Of a DNA stretch of 59,101 bases, positions 31,882-39,552 are shown piece after piece. This DNA comes from Streptomyces sp. NRRL WC-3742 (GTDB taxonomy: Bacteria > Actinomycetota > Actinomycetes > Streptomycetales > Streptomycetaceae), in contig NZ_JOCF01000065.1 in assembly GCF_000720635.1 (NCBI RefSeq), positions 1 through 59,101 of the forward strand, given 5' to 3'. How positions within the stretch are numbered: position 1 is the stretch's first letter; the number at the start of each line of letters is the position of its first letter. A program made the translations under genes and the position numbers. The notes beneath the pieces are model-generated. The model worked only from the letters and a program-made list of their open reading frames with translations. It was not told the origin of the DNA and searched no databases.

Positions 31882-33497
31882 CGGGGGTCGCCTCCTTCGG
31901 GCGTGGTGGCTTCGGTGGCTTCGGTGGCTTCGGTGGTTTTGGTAATTCCGGTGGTTTCGGTGGTTCCGGTGCTTTCGGCGCGGAACAGGGCCAGCTGGGT
32001 GGGTGCGCCGACCTCCTCGTCCAGCGGGCCAACCGGGCGCAGCTCCACCGTGTAGCCGTACGCGGCGGCGACCTTCTCCGCCCACGCGCGGAACTCGGCG
32101 CGGGACCACTCGAACCGGTGGTCGGCGTGCCGGACGGAGCCCGCCGGCAGGGCCTCCCAGCGGACGTTGTACTCGGCGTTGGGCGTCGTCACGACGACGG
32201 CCCTCGGCCGGGCCGCGCCGAACACCGCGTACTCCAGGGCGGGCAGGCGCGGCAGGTCCAGGTGCTCGATCACCTCGCAGAGCACCGCCGCGTCGTAGCC
32301 CTTGAGCCGGGCGTCGGTGTACGTCAGCGCGCCCTGCGCCAGCGCCACCCGGGCCGACTGCCGCTCGGGCAGGCGGTTCAGGCGCAGCTTGCGAAAGGCC
32401 GCCTGGAGGGCGCGCACGGAGACGTCCACGCCGAGGATCTCGGTGAAGCGGGCGTCCTTGAGCAGGGCGCCGATCAGCTCGCCCTGGCCGCAGCCGAGGT
32501 CGGCGACGCGGGCGGCGCCGGTCTCGTGCAGGGCGGCGAGGATCGCGGTGCGGCGCTGCTCGGCGAGGGACGGGGGCTTGGGGGCCTGCTCCTCCTGGGC
32601 CTCGGTCTCCTGGGCCTCGGTGTCCTGGACCTCGGTCTCCTGGACCTCGGTCTCCTGGACCTCGTCCTCCGGCCGGTCGTCGACGGCGTTGTCGATCTCC
32701 TCGACCTCGCGGTCGTCCGCCTCCGCCAGGCGGGCCAGCTCCAGGCGCTCCATGGCGAACCTGGTCAGCGACCAGCGCCGGGACAGGTAGCGGCGGGTGA
32801 TCAGGGCGCGCTCCGGATGGCCGGCCAGCCAGCCCTCGCCCGCAGCGAGCAGCTTGTCGACCTCGTCCGGGGCCACCCAGTAGTGCTTGGCGCCGTCCAG
32901 CACCGGCAGCAGCACGTACAGCTGGTGGAGCGCGTCCGCCAGCCGTATCGCGTCGGAGGCCAGCTCCAGGCGGACGTAGCGGGACTCGCCCCACTCCGGG
33001 AAGCTCTCGTCCAGCGGGATCGCCGTGGCCTCGACCCGCCAGCCCAGCGGCTCGAACAGCCGGACCACCATGGCCACCGGGCCGTCCTCGCCCGCGCCGT
33101 TGGCCGGCACGGCGGGCAGCGAGATGCGCAACGGCCGTACCCGGCCGGGCAGTTCGGGGCGCAGCTCGCAGGAGCCCTTCATCGCCGAACGGAACACCGT
33201 GCGCAGCGCCACCGCGAGCAGCGAAGAGGCAGCGTACGGGCGGTCGTTGACGTACTGGGCGAGCGCGAAGTCCGGCGAGCCGCCGCGGCCCTTGCCACGG
33301 CCCTTGCGGACGAGCGCGATCGGGTCGACCTCCAGCAGCAGCGCCGCCGTGCACAGCTCGTCCCCCGCCTCGGGGTAGAAGACGTGTGCCTCGCCGTGCG
33401 ACGTCATGAACCGCTGGACCTTGCCCGGGTGCTTGTGCAGCAGGAATCCGAGATCGGTCGCCGGGCTCTCGGTGCTGCCGGTGGTGGAAATCGACAT
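31878..33497 (-). CDS. hen1: 3'-terminal RNA ribose 2'-O-methyltransferase Hen1
   Basis: A 539-aa protein. The N-terminal bacterial Hen1 domain (about 15-255) contains [15 protein letters not shown] and [18 protein letters not shown] and activates the Pnkp ligase. A linker at about 278-303 is an Asp/Glu/Gln/Thr repeat. The methyltransferase has the SAM motif DLGCGQG at 333-339 and metal ligands E408, E411, H412 and H460, with the same spacing as E366, E369, H370, H418 in the Clostridium thermocellum enzyme. A repetitive Thr/Glu/Ala tail (509-533) is encoded by a 9-bp microsatellite. 2'-O-methylation at the repair junction blocks re-cleavage by the same toxin. ATG at 33497 has no strong ribosome site. 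Confidence 0.96.
   Translation of the reverse strand: MSISTTGSTESPATDLGFLLHKHPGKVQRFMTSHGEAHVFYPEAGDELCTAALLLEVDPIALVRKGRGKGRGGSPDFALAQYVNDRPYAASSLLAVALRTVFRSAMKGSCELRPELPGRVRPLRISLPAVPANGAGEDGPVAMVVRLFEPLGWRVEATAIPLDESFPEWGESRYVRLELASDAIRLADALHQLYVLLPVLDGAKHYWVAPDEVDKLLAAGEGWLAGHPERALITRRYLSRRWSLTRFAMERLELARLAEADDREVEEIDNAVDDRPEDEVQETEVQETEVQDTEAQETEAQEEQAPKPPSLAEQRRTAILAALHETGAARVADLGCGQGELIGALLKDARFTEILGVDVSVRALQAAFRKLRLNRLPERQSARVALAQGALTYTDARLKGYDAAVLCEVIEHLDLPRLPALEYAVFGAARPRAVVVTTPNAEYNVRWEALPAGSVRHADHRFEWSRAEFRAWAEKVAAAYGYTVELRPVGPLDEEVGAPTQLALFRAESTGTTETTGITKTTEATEATEATTPEGGDPR
31906..31976. repeat. 9-bp microsatellite in the hen1 tail
   Basis: About seven imperfect copies of a TTCGGTGGC-like unit encode the Thr/Glu/Ala-rich C-terminus; unit length keeps the frame. 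Confidence 0.8.
32592..32665. repeat. 15-bp repeat in the hen1 interdomain linker
   Basis: Four to five copies of a CTCGGTCTCCTGGAC-like unit encode VQETE/AQETE pentapeptides joining the ligase-activating and methyltransferase domains. Confidence 0.8.
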
Positions 33498-33664
33498 GAA
33501 CACCCGAGCGAGTATTGCCGACGGGCGGGCGGCCGGACACCGGGTTTTCCGGCAGGGCCGCGCCATGACCTGCGCGTCTGTCGGCGGCGGCCCGGGCGGG
33601 GTACGGGCGGGGTGCGGGAGCGTCCGGCCGGCGGGCGCGGTCGGCAGCGCGCCCCCGCATTGGT

Positions 33665-33670
33665 TACCGT
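33665..33670 (+). promoter_or_regulatory. Possible leaderless dapD -10
   Basis: TACCGT ends 7 nt before the dapD GTG; no ribosome site lies in between. The -35 is not recognisable. Confidence 0.35.
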
Positions 33671-33677
33671 GCTCGGT

Positions 33678-34670
33678 GTGACTGCTGAAACCTCCTCCTC
33701 CCTCCCGAGTGGGGCCGTGGCCGCCGGCCTGGCCACCATCGCCGCCGACGGCACCGTCCTCGACACCTGGTACCCCGCGCCCGCGCTGGCCGCCGAGCCC
33801 GGCCCGGCCGGCACCGTGCGACTGACCGCCGAGCAGGCCGAGGCCGAGCTCGGCATCGGCGCCGCCGACGCCCTGCGCGCCGACGCCCGCCGGGGCGTCG
33901 AGGTGGTCGCCGTGCGCACCACCATCGCCTCGCTCGACGAGAAGCCGCTCGACACCCACGACATCTACCTGAGGCTGCACCTGCTCAGCCACCGGCTGGT
34001 CCAGCCGCACGGGCAGAACCTGGACGGCATCTTCGGGCTGCTCGCCAACGTCGCGTGGACCAGCATCGGCCCGGTGCCGGTGGACCAGGTCGAGCGCGCC
34101 CGCCTCGCGGTGCGCGCCCAGGGCGGCCAGCTGGCCGTCTACGGGATCGACAAGTTCCCGCGCATGACCGACTACGTCGCCCCGTCCGGCGTGCGCATCG
34201 CCCACGCGGACCGCGTCCGCCTCGGCGCCCACCTCGCCGCCGGCACCACCGTGATGCACGAGGGCTTCGTCAACTTCAACGCCGGCACGCTGGGCACCTC
34301 GATGGTCGAGGGCCGCATCAGCGCGGGCGTCGTCGTCGGCGACCACAGCGACATCGGCGGCGGCTCCTCGATCATGGGCACCCTCTCCGGCGGCGGCAAG
34401 CAGGTCGTCTCGGTCGGCGAGCGCTGCCTGCTCGGCGCCAACGCCGGCATCGGCATCTCGCTGGGCAGCGACTGCGTCGTCGAGGCCGGCCTCTACGTCA
34501 CCGCCGGCACCCGGGTCACCACCCCGGACGGCACCGTGGCCAAGGCCGTCGAGCTGTCGGGCCAGGACAACCTGCTGTTCCGCCGCAACTCGCAGAGCGG
34601 CGCGGTCGAGGTCATCGCCCGCTCCGGCTCCTGGGGCGGCCTGAACGCCGACCTGCACGCGCACAACTGA
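33678..34670 (+). CDS. dapD: Tetrahydrodipicolinate N-succinyltransferase
   Basis: A 330-aa enzyme of lysine and meso/LL-diaminopimelate synthesis: it succinylates tetrahydrodipicolinate. The actinobacterial type has an N-terminal domain (about 1-130), then a left-handed beta-helix of hexapeptide repeats with [35 protein letters not shown] and [13 protein letters not shown]. The GTG at 33678 matches the family N-terminus ([11 protein letters not shown] then [15 protein letters not shown]). A second in-frame GTG nine nt upstream is less likely. The gene is divergent from hen1 with 180 nt between. Confidence 0.95.
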   Translation: MTAETSSSLPSGAVAAGLATIAADGTVLDTWYPAPALAAEPGPAGTVRLTAEQAEAELGIGAADALRADARRGVEVVAVRTTIASLDEKPLDTHDIYLRLHLLSHRLVQPHGQNLDGIFGLLANVAWTSIGPVPVDQVERARLAVRAQGGQLAVYGIDKFPRMTDYVAPSGVRIAHADRVRLGAHLAAGTTVMHEGFVNFNAGTLGTSMVEGRISAGVVVGDHSDIGGGSSIMGTLSGGGKQVVSVGERCLLGANAGIGISLGSDCVVEAGLYVTAGTRVTTPDGTVAKAVELSGQDNLLFRRNSQSGAVEVIARSGSWGGLNADLHAHN

Positions 34671-34683
34671 CGTTCGGAAGGGT

Positions 34684-34722
34684 CCGGCCGCCGCCTTCCG
34701 CGGCAGCCGGGCCTTTCTCTTT
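34684..34722 (+). terminator. dapD terminator
   Basis: CCGGCCGCCGC pairs with GCGGCAGCCGG (one mismatch, 5-nt loop), followed by a pyrimidine tract rich in T (CTTTCTCTTTTCCTC), unusually U-rich for this genome. Confidence 0.75.
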
Positions 34723-34785
34723 TCCTCTTCTGTTCCTTCCCCTCTTCCTTCTTCACCCGACCGAGCGACGGCCGAGGCCGTCCTC

Positions 34786-35691
34786 CTACTCCCCGGCGGG
34801 GGAGAGCTCGGCGGCGAGGCGGCGCAGGTCCGGCCCGTACTCGGGGTCGGCGAGGGCGGCGGCGAACTGGGCGCGCAGGTACGCGGCCGGGTTGCCGGTG
34901 TCGTACCAGGTGCCGTCGATGACCTGGCCGTAGACGGCGCGCCGGGTCGCGTAGACGTTGATGGCGTCGGTCAGGTACACCTCGTCCTCCGGCTTCTCGT
35001 GCCAGCGGCGGGTGAGCTCGCGGATCTCGTCGACGATGCCCGGAGTGATCACGTAGCCGCCGATGGCCGCGTACTCGGACGGCGCGTCGACCGGCTTCGG
35101 CTTCTCCACCAGGCCGCTGATGCGCAGCGAACCGCCCCCGAGGTCCTCCTTCACCACCGGCACGCCGTAGCGGTACGAGTCCTCGGGCGCCATCGGCATC
35201 AACGCCAGCACCGGCGCGTTGGTCTGCTCGTACGCCCGGATCAACTGCTGCGCCCGGGGCACCTCGGCCACGAACACGTCGTCCGGCCACAGCACCAGGA
35301 ACGGCTCGTCCCCGAAGTGCCGCGCCGCGTTCAGCACCGGCGTGCCGTTGCCGTACGGGCCCTGCTGGTACAGGTAGCTGATGTGCCCCTTGCGGGACAG
35401 CTCCCCGATCTCCTCCACCGCGTCCGCGAACGCCGTCTTGCCGTCCCGGCGCAGCTGCTCCACCAGCACCGGGTTGGGCCGGAAGTGCTCCTGGATCAGG
35501 CTCTTGTCGCCCGACACGACGATCGTGATGTCGGTGACCCCGGAATCCACCAACTCCCGCACGGTGTGCTCGATCACCGGCTTGTCCCCGACCGGCAGCA
35601 TCTCCTTCGGCGTCGCCTTGGTCAGGGGCAGCAACCGGGAACCCAGCCCGGCCGCCGGGATGACGGCACGGCGAATCGTCTTGGGAGCCAT
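34786..35691 (-). CDS. galU: UTP-glucose-1-phosphate uridylyltransferase
   Basis: A 301-aa nucleotidyltransferase making UDP-glucose from UTP and glucose 1-phosphate for glycan and trehalose precursors. VIPAAGLGSRLLPLTKATPKEMLPV is the nucleotide-binding signature; LVLWPDDVF gives the metal-binding Asp, GLVEKPKP the conserved Glu/Lys pair, and TWYDTGNPAAYL the C-terminal sugar site. AGAGGG precedes the ATG. A TAGCGT at 35740-35745 on the minus strand could be its -10. It is convergent with dapD. Confidence 0.93.
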   Translation of the reverse strand: MAPKTIRRAVIPAAGLGSRLLPLTKATPKEMLPVGDKPVIEHTVRELVDSGVTDITIVVSGDKSLIQEHFRPNPVLVEQLRRDGKTAFADAVEEIGELSRKGHISYLYQQGPYGNGTPVLNAARHFGDEPFLVLWPDDVFVAEVPRAQQLIRAYEQTNAPVLALMPMAPEDSYRYGVPVVKEDLGGGSLRISGLVEKPKPVDAPSEYAAIGGYVITPGIVDEIRELTRRWHEKPEDEVYLTDAINVYATRRAVYGQVIDGTWYDTGNPAAYLRAQFAAALADPEYGPDLRRLAAELSPAGE

Positions 35692-35850
35692 ATGACCCTC
35701 TTTCGCGCTCTCGCTTCGCTGACACTCACTCAGCCGCCGACGCTACCAACGCCACACCCAAGATCATCCACCCCCAGGAGTCGCCCAGTTGAACACCACC
35801 ACACCGCCGGCCCAACACCCCAGCCACCCGGTTGACCACCCCACCCGGGG

Positions 35851-35985
35851 CCCAACTTTGACCCCCGAACCCCCTCCTCCTCACCAGGGGTCCAACCTTT
35901 GCCCCTCACCTCCTCATCGACGGGCCAATATTTGCCCCTGCCCCCGTGCCGCGAACTCGCGGCGCGGGGGCTAATACTTGCCCTC
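35851..35985. repeat. Four spaced copies of a CCAAYnTTTGnCCC motif
   Basis: CCAACTTTGACCCC (35852), CCAACCTTTGCCCC (35892), CCAATATTTGCCCC (35925) and CTAATACTTGCCC (35970), spaced 33-45 bp, same orientation. Confidence 0.7.
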
Positions 35986-36041
35986 CTCCTACTTTCCCCG
36001 CCCCTCCCCCTCCCCCACCCCGCCCACCCCGCCCCGCTCCC

Positions 36042-36083
36042 GGGTTGCTGGGCGCTGGGGCATGCCCCAGCGCCCAGCAACCC
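36042..36083. repeat. Perfect 42-bp palindrome
   Basis: Two 21-nt arms (36042-36062 and 36063-36083) are exact reverse complements with no spacer. This exceeds what a terminator needs and can extrude as a cruciform. Confidence 0.95.
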
Positions 36084-36127
36084 ACCCGCCGCACACCCGC
36101 TGCACACCCACGGGGCTCCTGCGCTCT

Positions 36128-36161
36128 CCCGCCGGCCCGCGCCGTAGCGCGGGCCGGCGGG
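36128..36161. repeat. 15-bp stem inverted repeat
   Basis: CCCGCCGGCCCGCGC and its exact complement around a CGTA loop. Confidence 0.9.
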
Positions 36162-36685
36162 ATCTTCGCGTGTTGCTCCCGCATCACGCGCCCGGGGCCA
36201 CCCACCACGCCTTTCCCAGGGCCCCGCGCCGCGAGTTCGCGGCGCGGGCCCAACGCCTACGCCTCGTAGGCCCCTTGGCTTGCTCGGCGCCGTGCATGCC
36301 CGGCGCCGAGCCACCATCCGCAGGCCGTCCAGCGCGCCCGCCACTCGTCCACTCACCCCGCCACCCATCGGACGGCCCGCTCACCCACTCACCCGCGCGC
36401 CTCGCGCGCGCCCCGCCACCCTCCTCCGCCGCTGCGGGCCCCGCCCGCACGCGCGCCTTACCGATGCCGTCTCCCGACGGCAACCCCGGCTCACCCGGGA
36501 GGCTTACCCCGTACCGGGGTTGGACCGCATCGGGTGGTGATCGGTGACCCGCTGTCGGAACGGTTCGTTGGTTGCTGCGGCGGAGGTGTGTGCCCGCGGT
36601 GGCCGGGCAGCAGCCACCTCCGTCGCTACGGCCGAGCCACCGCCGGCCGTTTCTCACCGCGCTACCGATCCGAAGAGGTCCCGTC

Positions 36686-36874
36686 ATGTCCGAAACGTCT
36701 GCCACGCCGCAGCTCCCGAGCAGTGCGCCCAAGAGTCTGCTGGAGCAGATGCAGGAACTGCTCGCCTCGGTGACCGCGGACCTCGCCGAGCTCCAGTCCT
36801 CCGGTCCTCTGAGCGCCGGCTACCGCGCCGGCACCGACACCTCCGAAGCTCCAGCCTCACCCGGTACTCGATGA
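36686..36874 (+). CDS. Small unknown protein (62 aa)
   Basis: A 62-residue ORF starting MSETSATPQLPSS, preceded by GAAGAGG at correct spacing. A central amphipathic helix (KSLLEQMQELLASVTADLAELQ) is followed by a Ser/Gly/Ala/Thr-rich tail. The leader holds an inverted repeat (GGAGGTG near 36584 with CACCTCC near 36615). Its last 55 nt overlap the convergent DUF6099-like gene. It could be a small regulator, a coiled-coil partner or a peptide precursor; nothing decides between these. Confidence 0.45.
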   Translation: MSETSATPQLPSSAPKSLLEQMQELLASVTADLAELQSSGPLSAGYRAGTDTSEAPASPGTR

Positions 36875-37458
36875 CCCGGCGGCGCCTGCGCCTCCTCCTT
36901 CGGCCCGTCCTCACCCGGCGGGCCGAGCCGGACCACGAGTAAGGGTGACCCCCGGTCGGCCCGCTCCGCCCGCGCCCCGCCGAGCGCCGCGACCTCCCCG
37001 ACCCCGGCCCCGGAGCGGCACGCGGCCTCCCGCAGCCGTCCGGCCAGGTCCTTGCAGTCCGACACCGCGTCCACGCCGTCGATGCACGTCCAGTAGAGGC
37101 TCTCGGTGTCGGCCCCGCAGGCCAGCACCACCAGCGTCTCCCCGACGTCCCGCAGCAGGCCGTCCAGCGCACCCAACGCCGGCCCTAGATCGCCGAGTTC
37201 GGTGAGCCTGCCGACCCTTCCGCCGCTCACCAGGGCGGCCCGCACGACGGACCGGTCCAGGCAGACCGCCGCGTGCGCGCCCGCCTCGGAGAGCTGCTGG
37301 CCCAGGCCCGTCAGCTCGTCGTCGTCCAGGTCCGCCAGCCGGGCACCGACCGCCTCCGTCAGCAGCGCGGCCTGCCGCGCCTCCGCCAGGACGTCGGGTA
37401 CGTGTCTCGCCTCGGCCAACGCGTGCCGGGCCGTCTTGATCAGTCGCAGCGCCTCCAT
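36820..37458 (-). CDS. Actinomycete protein of unknown function (DUF6099-like)
   Basis: A 212-aa Ala/Leu-rich helical protein. MEALRLIKTARHALAEARHVPDV at the N-terminus, RLTELGDLGPALGALDGLL in the middle and CGADTESLYWTCIDGVDAVSD near residue 135 fit my recollection of the DUF6099 family of streptomycetes; its function is unknown. ATG at 37458 has GAGGAG 8 nt upstream. The Pro/Glu-rich final 45 residues overlap the convergent small ORF and may be non-conserved. Two DnaA-box-like sequences lie 122-147 bp upstream. Confidence 0.7.
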   Translation of the reverse strand: MEALRLIKTARHALAEARHVPDVLAEARQAALLTEAVGARLADLDDDELTGLGQQLSEAGAHAAVCLDRSVVRAALVSGGRVGRLTELGDLGPALGALDGLLRDVGETLVVLACGADTESLYWTCIDGVDAVSDCKDLAGRLREAACRSGAGVGEVAALGGARAERADRGSPLLVVRLGPPGEDGPKEEAQAPPGHRVPGEAGASEVSVPAR

Positions 37459-37579
37459 GGCCACCGCTCCTCTCGCTCGCCGTCTCCGTCGGCCACCGTC
37501 ACCGCCGACCGGCGGTTCAGGTGGTCACGGCGAAAGCGTGCGGAAAACGGCGGGGTCCCGCATCCACCATCGCGAATCC

Positions 37580-37605
37580 TGTGGATAACCCGGGGGTGTG
37601 GATAA
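37580..37605. promoter_or_regulatory. Two DnaA-box-like sequences
   Basis: TGTGGATAA at 37580-37588 and 37597-37605 are exact complements of the DnaA box TTATCCACA, same orientation, 17 bp apart, in the gap between the DUF6099-like and MazG-like genes. Confidence 0.5.
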
Positions 37606-37615
37606 CTTCCGTCCC

Positions 37616-38050
37616 TCACAAGGGTTGATCGCCCACATCCGGATTGACCTCCGGGTTGACGTTCGGGTTGGCACCGGCGCCGGCCGCAGAGCCCCCCGGC
37701 ACCGGGAAGCGGTGCTCGTTGCGCTCGATCTTGGCCGCGAGGGCCGCCAGCGGGTCCACCCCCACCACCGTGCAGAACTGCACCAGGTACGCGAGCACGT
37801 CCGCCACCTCGTCGCGCACCCGGTGCGCCCGCTCCGGGTCGGACATCACCTCGGCCGCCTGCTCGGGCGTGAGCCACTGGAAGATCTCCAGCAGCTCACC
37901 CGCCTCCACGCTCAGCGCCGCCGCCAGGTTCTTCGGCGTGTGGAACGGCTCCCACCGCCGCGCCGCCGCGAAGTCCACCAGCCGCTGCCGCAGTTCCTCC
38001 AGGGTCGGCGCACCATCGGAGGCAGCGGGCCCCGTCACTCGTTCGCTCAT
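37616..38050 (-). CDS. MazG-like nucleotide pyrophosphohydrolase
   Basis: A 144-aa all-alpha NTP pyrophosphatase that would hydrolyse a (d)NTP to the monophosphate, probably for pool sanitation. LEELRQRLVDFAAARRWEPFHTPKNLAAALSVEAGELLEIFQWL carries the family opening; metal-binding residues are E49, E52, E81 and D84. The 25-residue tail has an Asn-Pro-Val repeat (NPNVNPEVNPDVG) of unknown role. The ATG overlaps the ATPase stop by 4 nt (ATGA), so both are coupled. Confidence 0.88.
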   Translation of the reverse strand: MSERVTGPAASDGAPTLEELRQRLVDFAAARRWEPFHTPKNLAAALSVEAGELLEIFQWLTPEQAAEVMSDPERAHRVRDEVADVLAYLVQFCTVVGVDPLAALAAKIERNEHRFPVPGGSAAGAGANPNVNPEVNPDVGDQPL

Positions 38051-39414
38051 TCCCCCAGGTCTACCCCATCCGCCCCCGCCACCCGCTGCCCCGGTACCCG
38101 GGCCGAGGAGGCGGGCCCCTCCGGCCGCAGCACCGTCAGCCCCGACGCCGGATCGCGCCGGCACTCCACCAGCACCACCCCCTCCCCGCCGCGCGCCTCC
38201 GACGCGGCCTCCCGCGCCGCCTGCGGCTCCTGGAGCGCCGCCACCACCCGCAGCTGGTTGCGCCCCGCCATGTCCCGCGCCAGCCGCAGCAGCGATCCGG
38301 TCTGCTCGGTGGAGAGCCCGGCCCCGAGGTCCTCCGCGAGCACGGTGAGCTGCCGGTGCGCCCACGGCACCTCGGCGGCCACGTCGAGGTCGAGCACCCC
38401 GGCCCCGGTGAGCAGCACCGCCGCGAACGCGAGGTGGCGCAGCATCCCGTCCGACGCCTGGTCGGCCCGGGTGCGCCCGCGCAGCCCCTCGTCGAAGACG
38501 GTGAGGACCCGCCGCCCGGCCGCCGTGTCGCGGTGGTCGAGGTCGAGTCCGAGCAGCGAGTACGGCGCGGCGGCCTGCGCCGCGCGCAGCAACTTCCCGT
38601 ACCGGCGCGGGCATTCGTTGCTGAGCCGGTCGATGACGGCGGAGATGTTGGCGGCGTTGCTGCGCAGCCTGGCGTTCGGGTCGGCGCGGGCCCAGCCGCG
38701 CATGAGGGCGGGCACGGGGTGGAGGGGGAAGACCTCGCGCAGCGCGGTGAGGAGGTCCTCGGCGGCGGCGAGGACCTTGCGTTCGCCGCGCGAGGAGCCG
38801 GCGACCCGCAGCGGCAACTGTGCGGTGATCATGCTGCCGCTGGGCAGTGGCGCCCGGATGTCGCCCTGGCGGCTGTCGTTGTGCCAGCAGACGTTGATGC
38901 GCCGCCGCCGCAGGTCCTGTTCGCCGGTGTCGACGAGGGTCCGCCCGTCGAGGGTGAGCGTCTCGCGGACGATGCGGACCGGCGCGTCGGGGCGGATGAC
39001 GAGGTCGAGCTCGATCACCCCGTGCGGCGAGCGGACGGTGCAGCCGAGGCCGATCGCCGCGCCGCCGTGCGGGAGGCACCCGTCGAGGCCCCCGCGGACG
39101 GGCGTGGCGAGCGGGCCGGGGCGGTCGGGCAGTCCGTCGAAGGAGTCGGCGATCTCCTCGCCGAGGGCGAGCCGGGAGAGCACGGCCAGCGCGTCGAGGG
39201 CGTTGGACTTGCCGACCCCGGCGGGCCCGTGCAGCACGGTCAGGGGCGCGAGCGGCAGGGTCGCGCGCCGGTAGGACTTGAAGGAAGCGAGCCGCAGCCC
39301 CTCAAGGGTCGGGCGCGGTACGGACGGCGCGGGGGCGTCGGGCGGCCCTCCGGGCTGCGGGGCGGACGGTCGGGGGTGGGCCGGCGCGGCAGGCCGGCTG
39401 GCGTCGCGGTTCAC
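38047..39414 (-). CDS. RecF/OLD-like AAA ATPase
   Basis: A 455-aa ATPase. After a Pro-rich 35-residue start comes LRLASFKSYRRATLPLAPLTVLHG, typical of RecF/SMC-like heads, and Walker A GPAGVGKS at 63-70. ASDGMLRHLAFAAVLL near residue 320 resembles the ABC signature and is followed by a degenerate Walker B region (GVLDLDVAAEVPWAHR) lacking the usual acidic DEPE. It has no nuclease (TOPRIM) domain in the visible sequence. Translation is coupled to the downstream MazG-like gene. The pairing suggests a joint role in nucleotide-pool, DNA repair or defence functions, but this is inference. Confidence 0.75.
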   Translation of the reverse strand: MNRDASRPAAPAHPRPSAPQPGGPPDAPAPSVPRPTLEGLRLASFKSYRRATLPLAPLTVLHGPAGVGKSNALDALAVLSRLALGEEIADSFDGLPDRPGPLATPVRGGLDGCLPHGGAAIGLGCTVRSPHGVIELDLVIRPDAPVRIVRETLTLDGRTLVDTGEQDLRRRRINVCWHNDSRQGDIRAPLPSGSMITAQLPLRVAGSSRGERKVLAAAEDLLTALREVFPLHPVPALMRGWARADPNARLRSNAANISAVIDRLSNECPRRYGKLLRAAQAAAPYSLLGLDLDHRDTAAGRRVLTVFDEGLRGRTRADQASDGMLRHLAFAAVLLTGAGVLDLDVAAEVPWAHRQLTVLAEDLGAGLSTEQTGSLLRLARDMAGRNQLRVVAALQEPQAAREAASEARGGEGVVLVECRRDPASGLTVLRPEGPASSARVPGQRVAGADGVDLGE

Positions 39415-39552
39415 CCGTCGGACGTTAGCCCCGGCCCGCCACCGGCCCGTCGGCCGAAACGATTCGGCACAAACAAAACGCGGCCGGATTCATCCCAACG
39501 TGGCCACCGCCACCCCGACGGCACCCGAACCGGTGACGCCCAGCACCGGTAC

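Larger units (their letters stand above)
35692..36685. other. Palindrome-rich, C-biased noncoding region
   Basis: Almost 1 kb without a supported gene. From about 35745 to 36040 the plus strand is extremely C-rich with few G. It then holds a chain of inverted repeats: 35948-35963, a perfect 42-bp palindrome at 36042-36083, a 15-bp stem with CGTA loop at 36128-36161, a 12-bp stem at 36223-36248 that is nearly the reverse complement of the first, an 11-bp stem at 36282-36311, and smaller ones at 36394-36409, 36467-36480 and 36507-36520. Four copies of a CCAAYnTTTGnCCC-like motif precede them. Open frames on both strands lack ribosome sites and consistent third-position bias. A conserved structured RNA, a chromosome-organising site or repeat debris are all possible. 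Confidence 0.7.

Noticed and set aside
31878..34664. A 928-codon frame joining hen1 to an N-terminal extension
   Set aside because: The part above 33497 is antisense to dapD and lacks Hen1 similarity; the true start is the ATG at 33497.
35948..36311. Telomere-like or CRISPR-like interpretation of the hairpin series
   Set aside because: Core housekeeping genes lie on both sides, and the repeats differ in sequence and length with no constant spacers.
35729..36569. Several overlapping ORFs in the palindrome region
   Set aside because: Pro/His/Ala/Arg-rich translations in all frames arise from C-rich DNA; no ribosome sites or domains.
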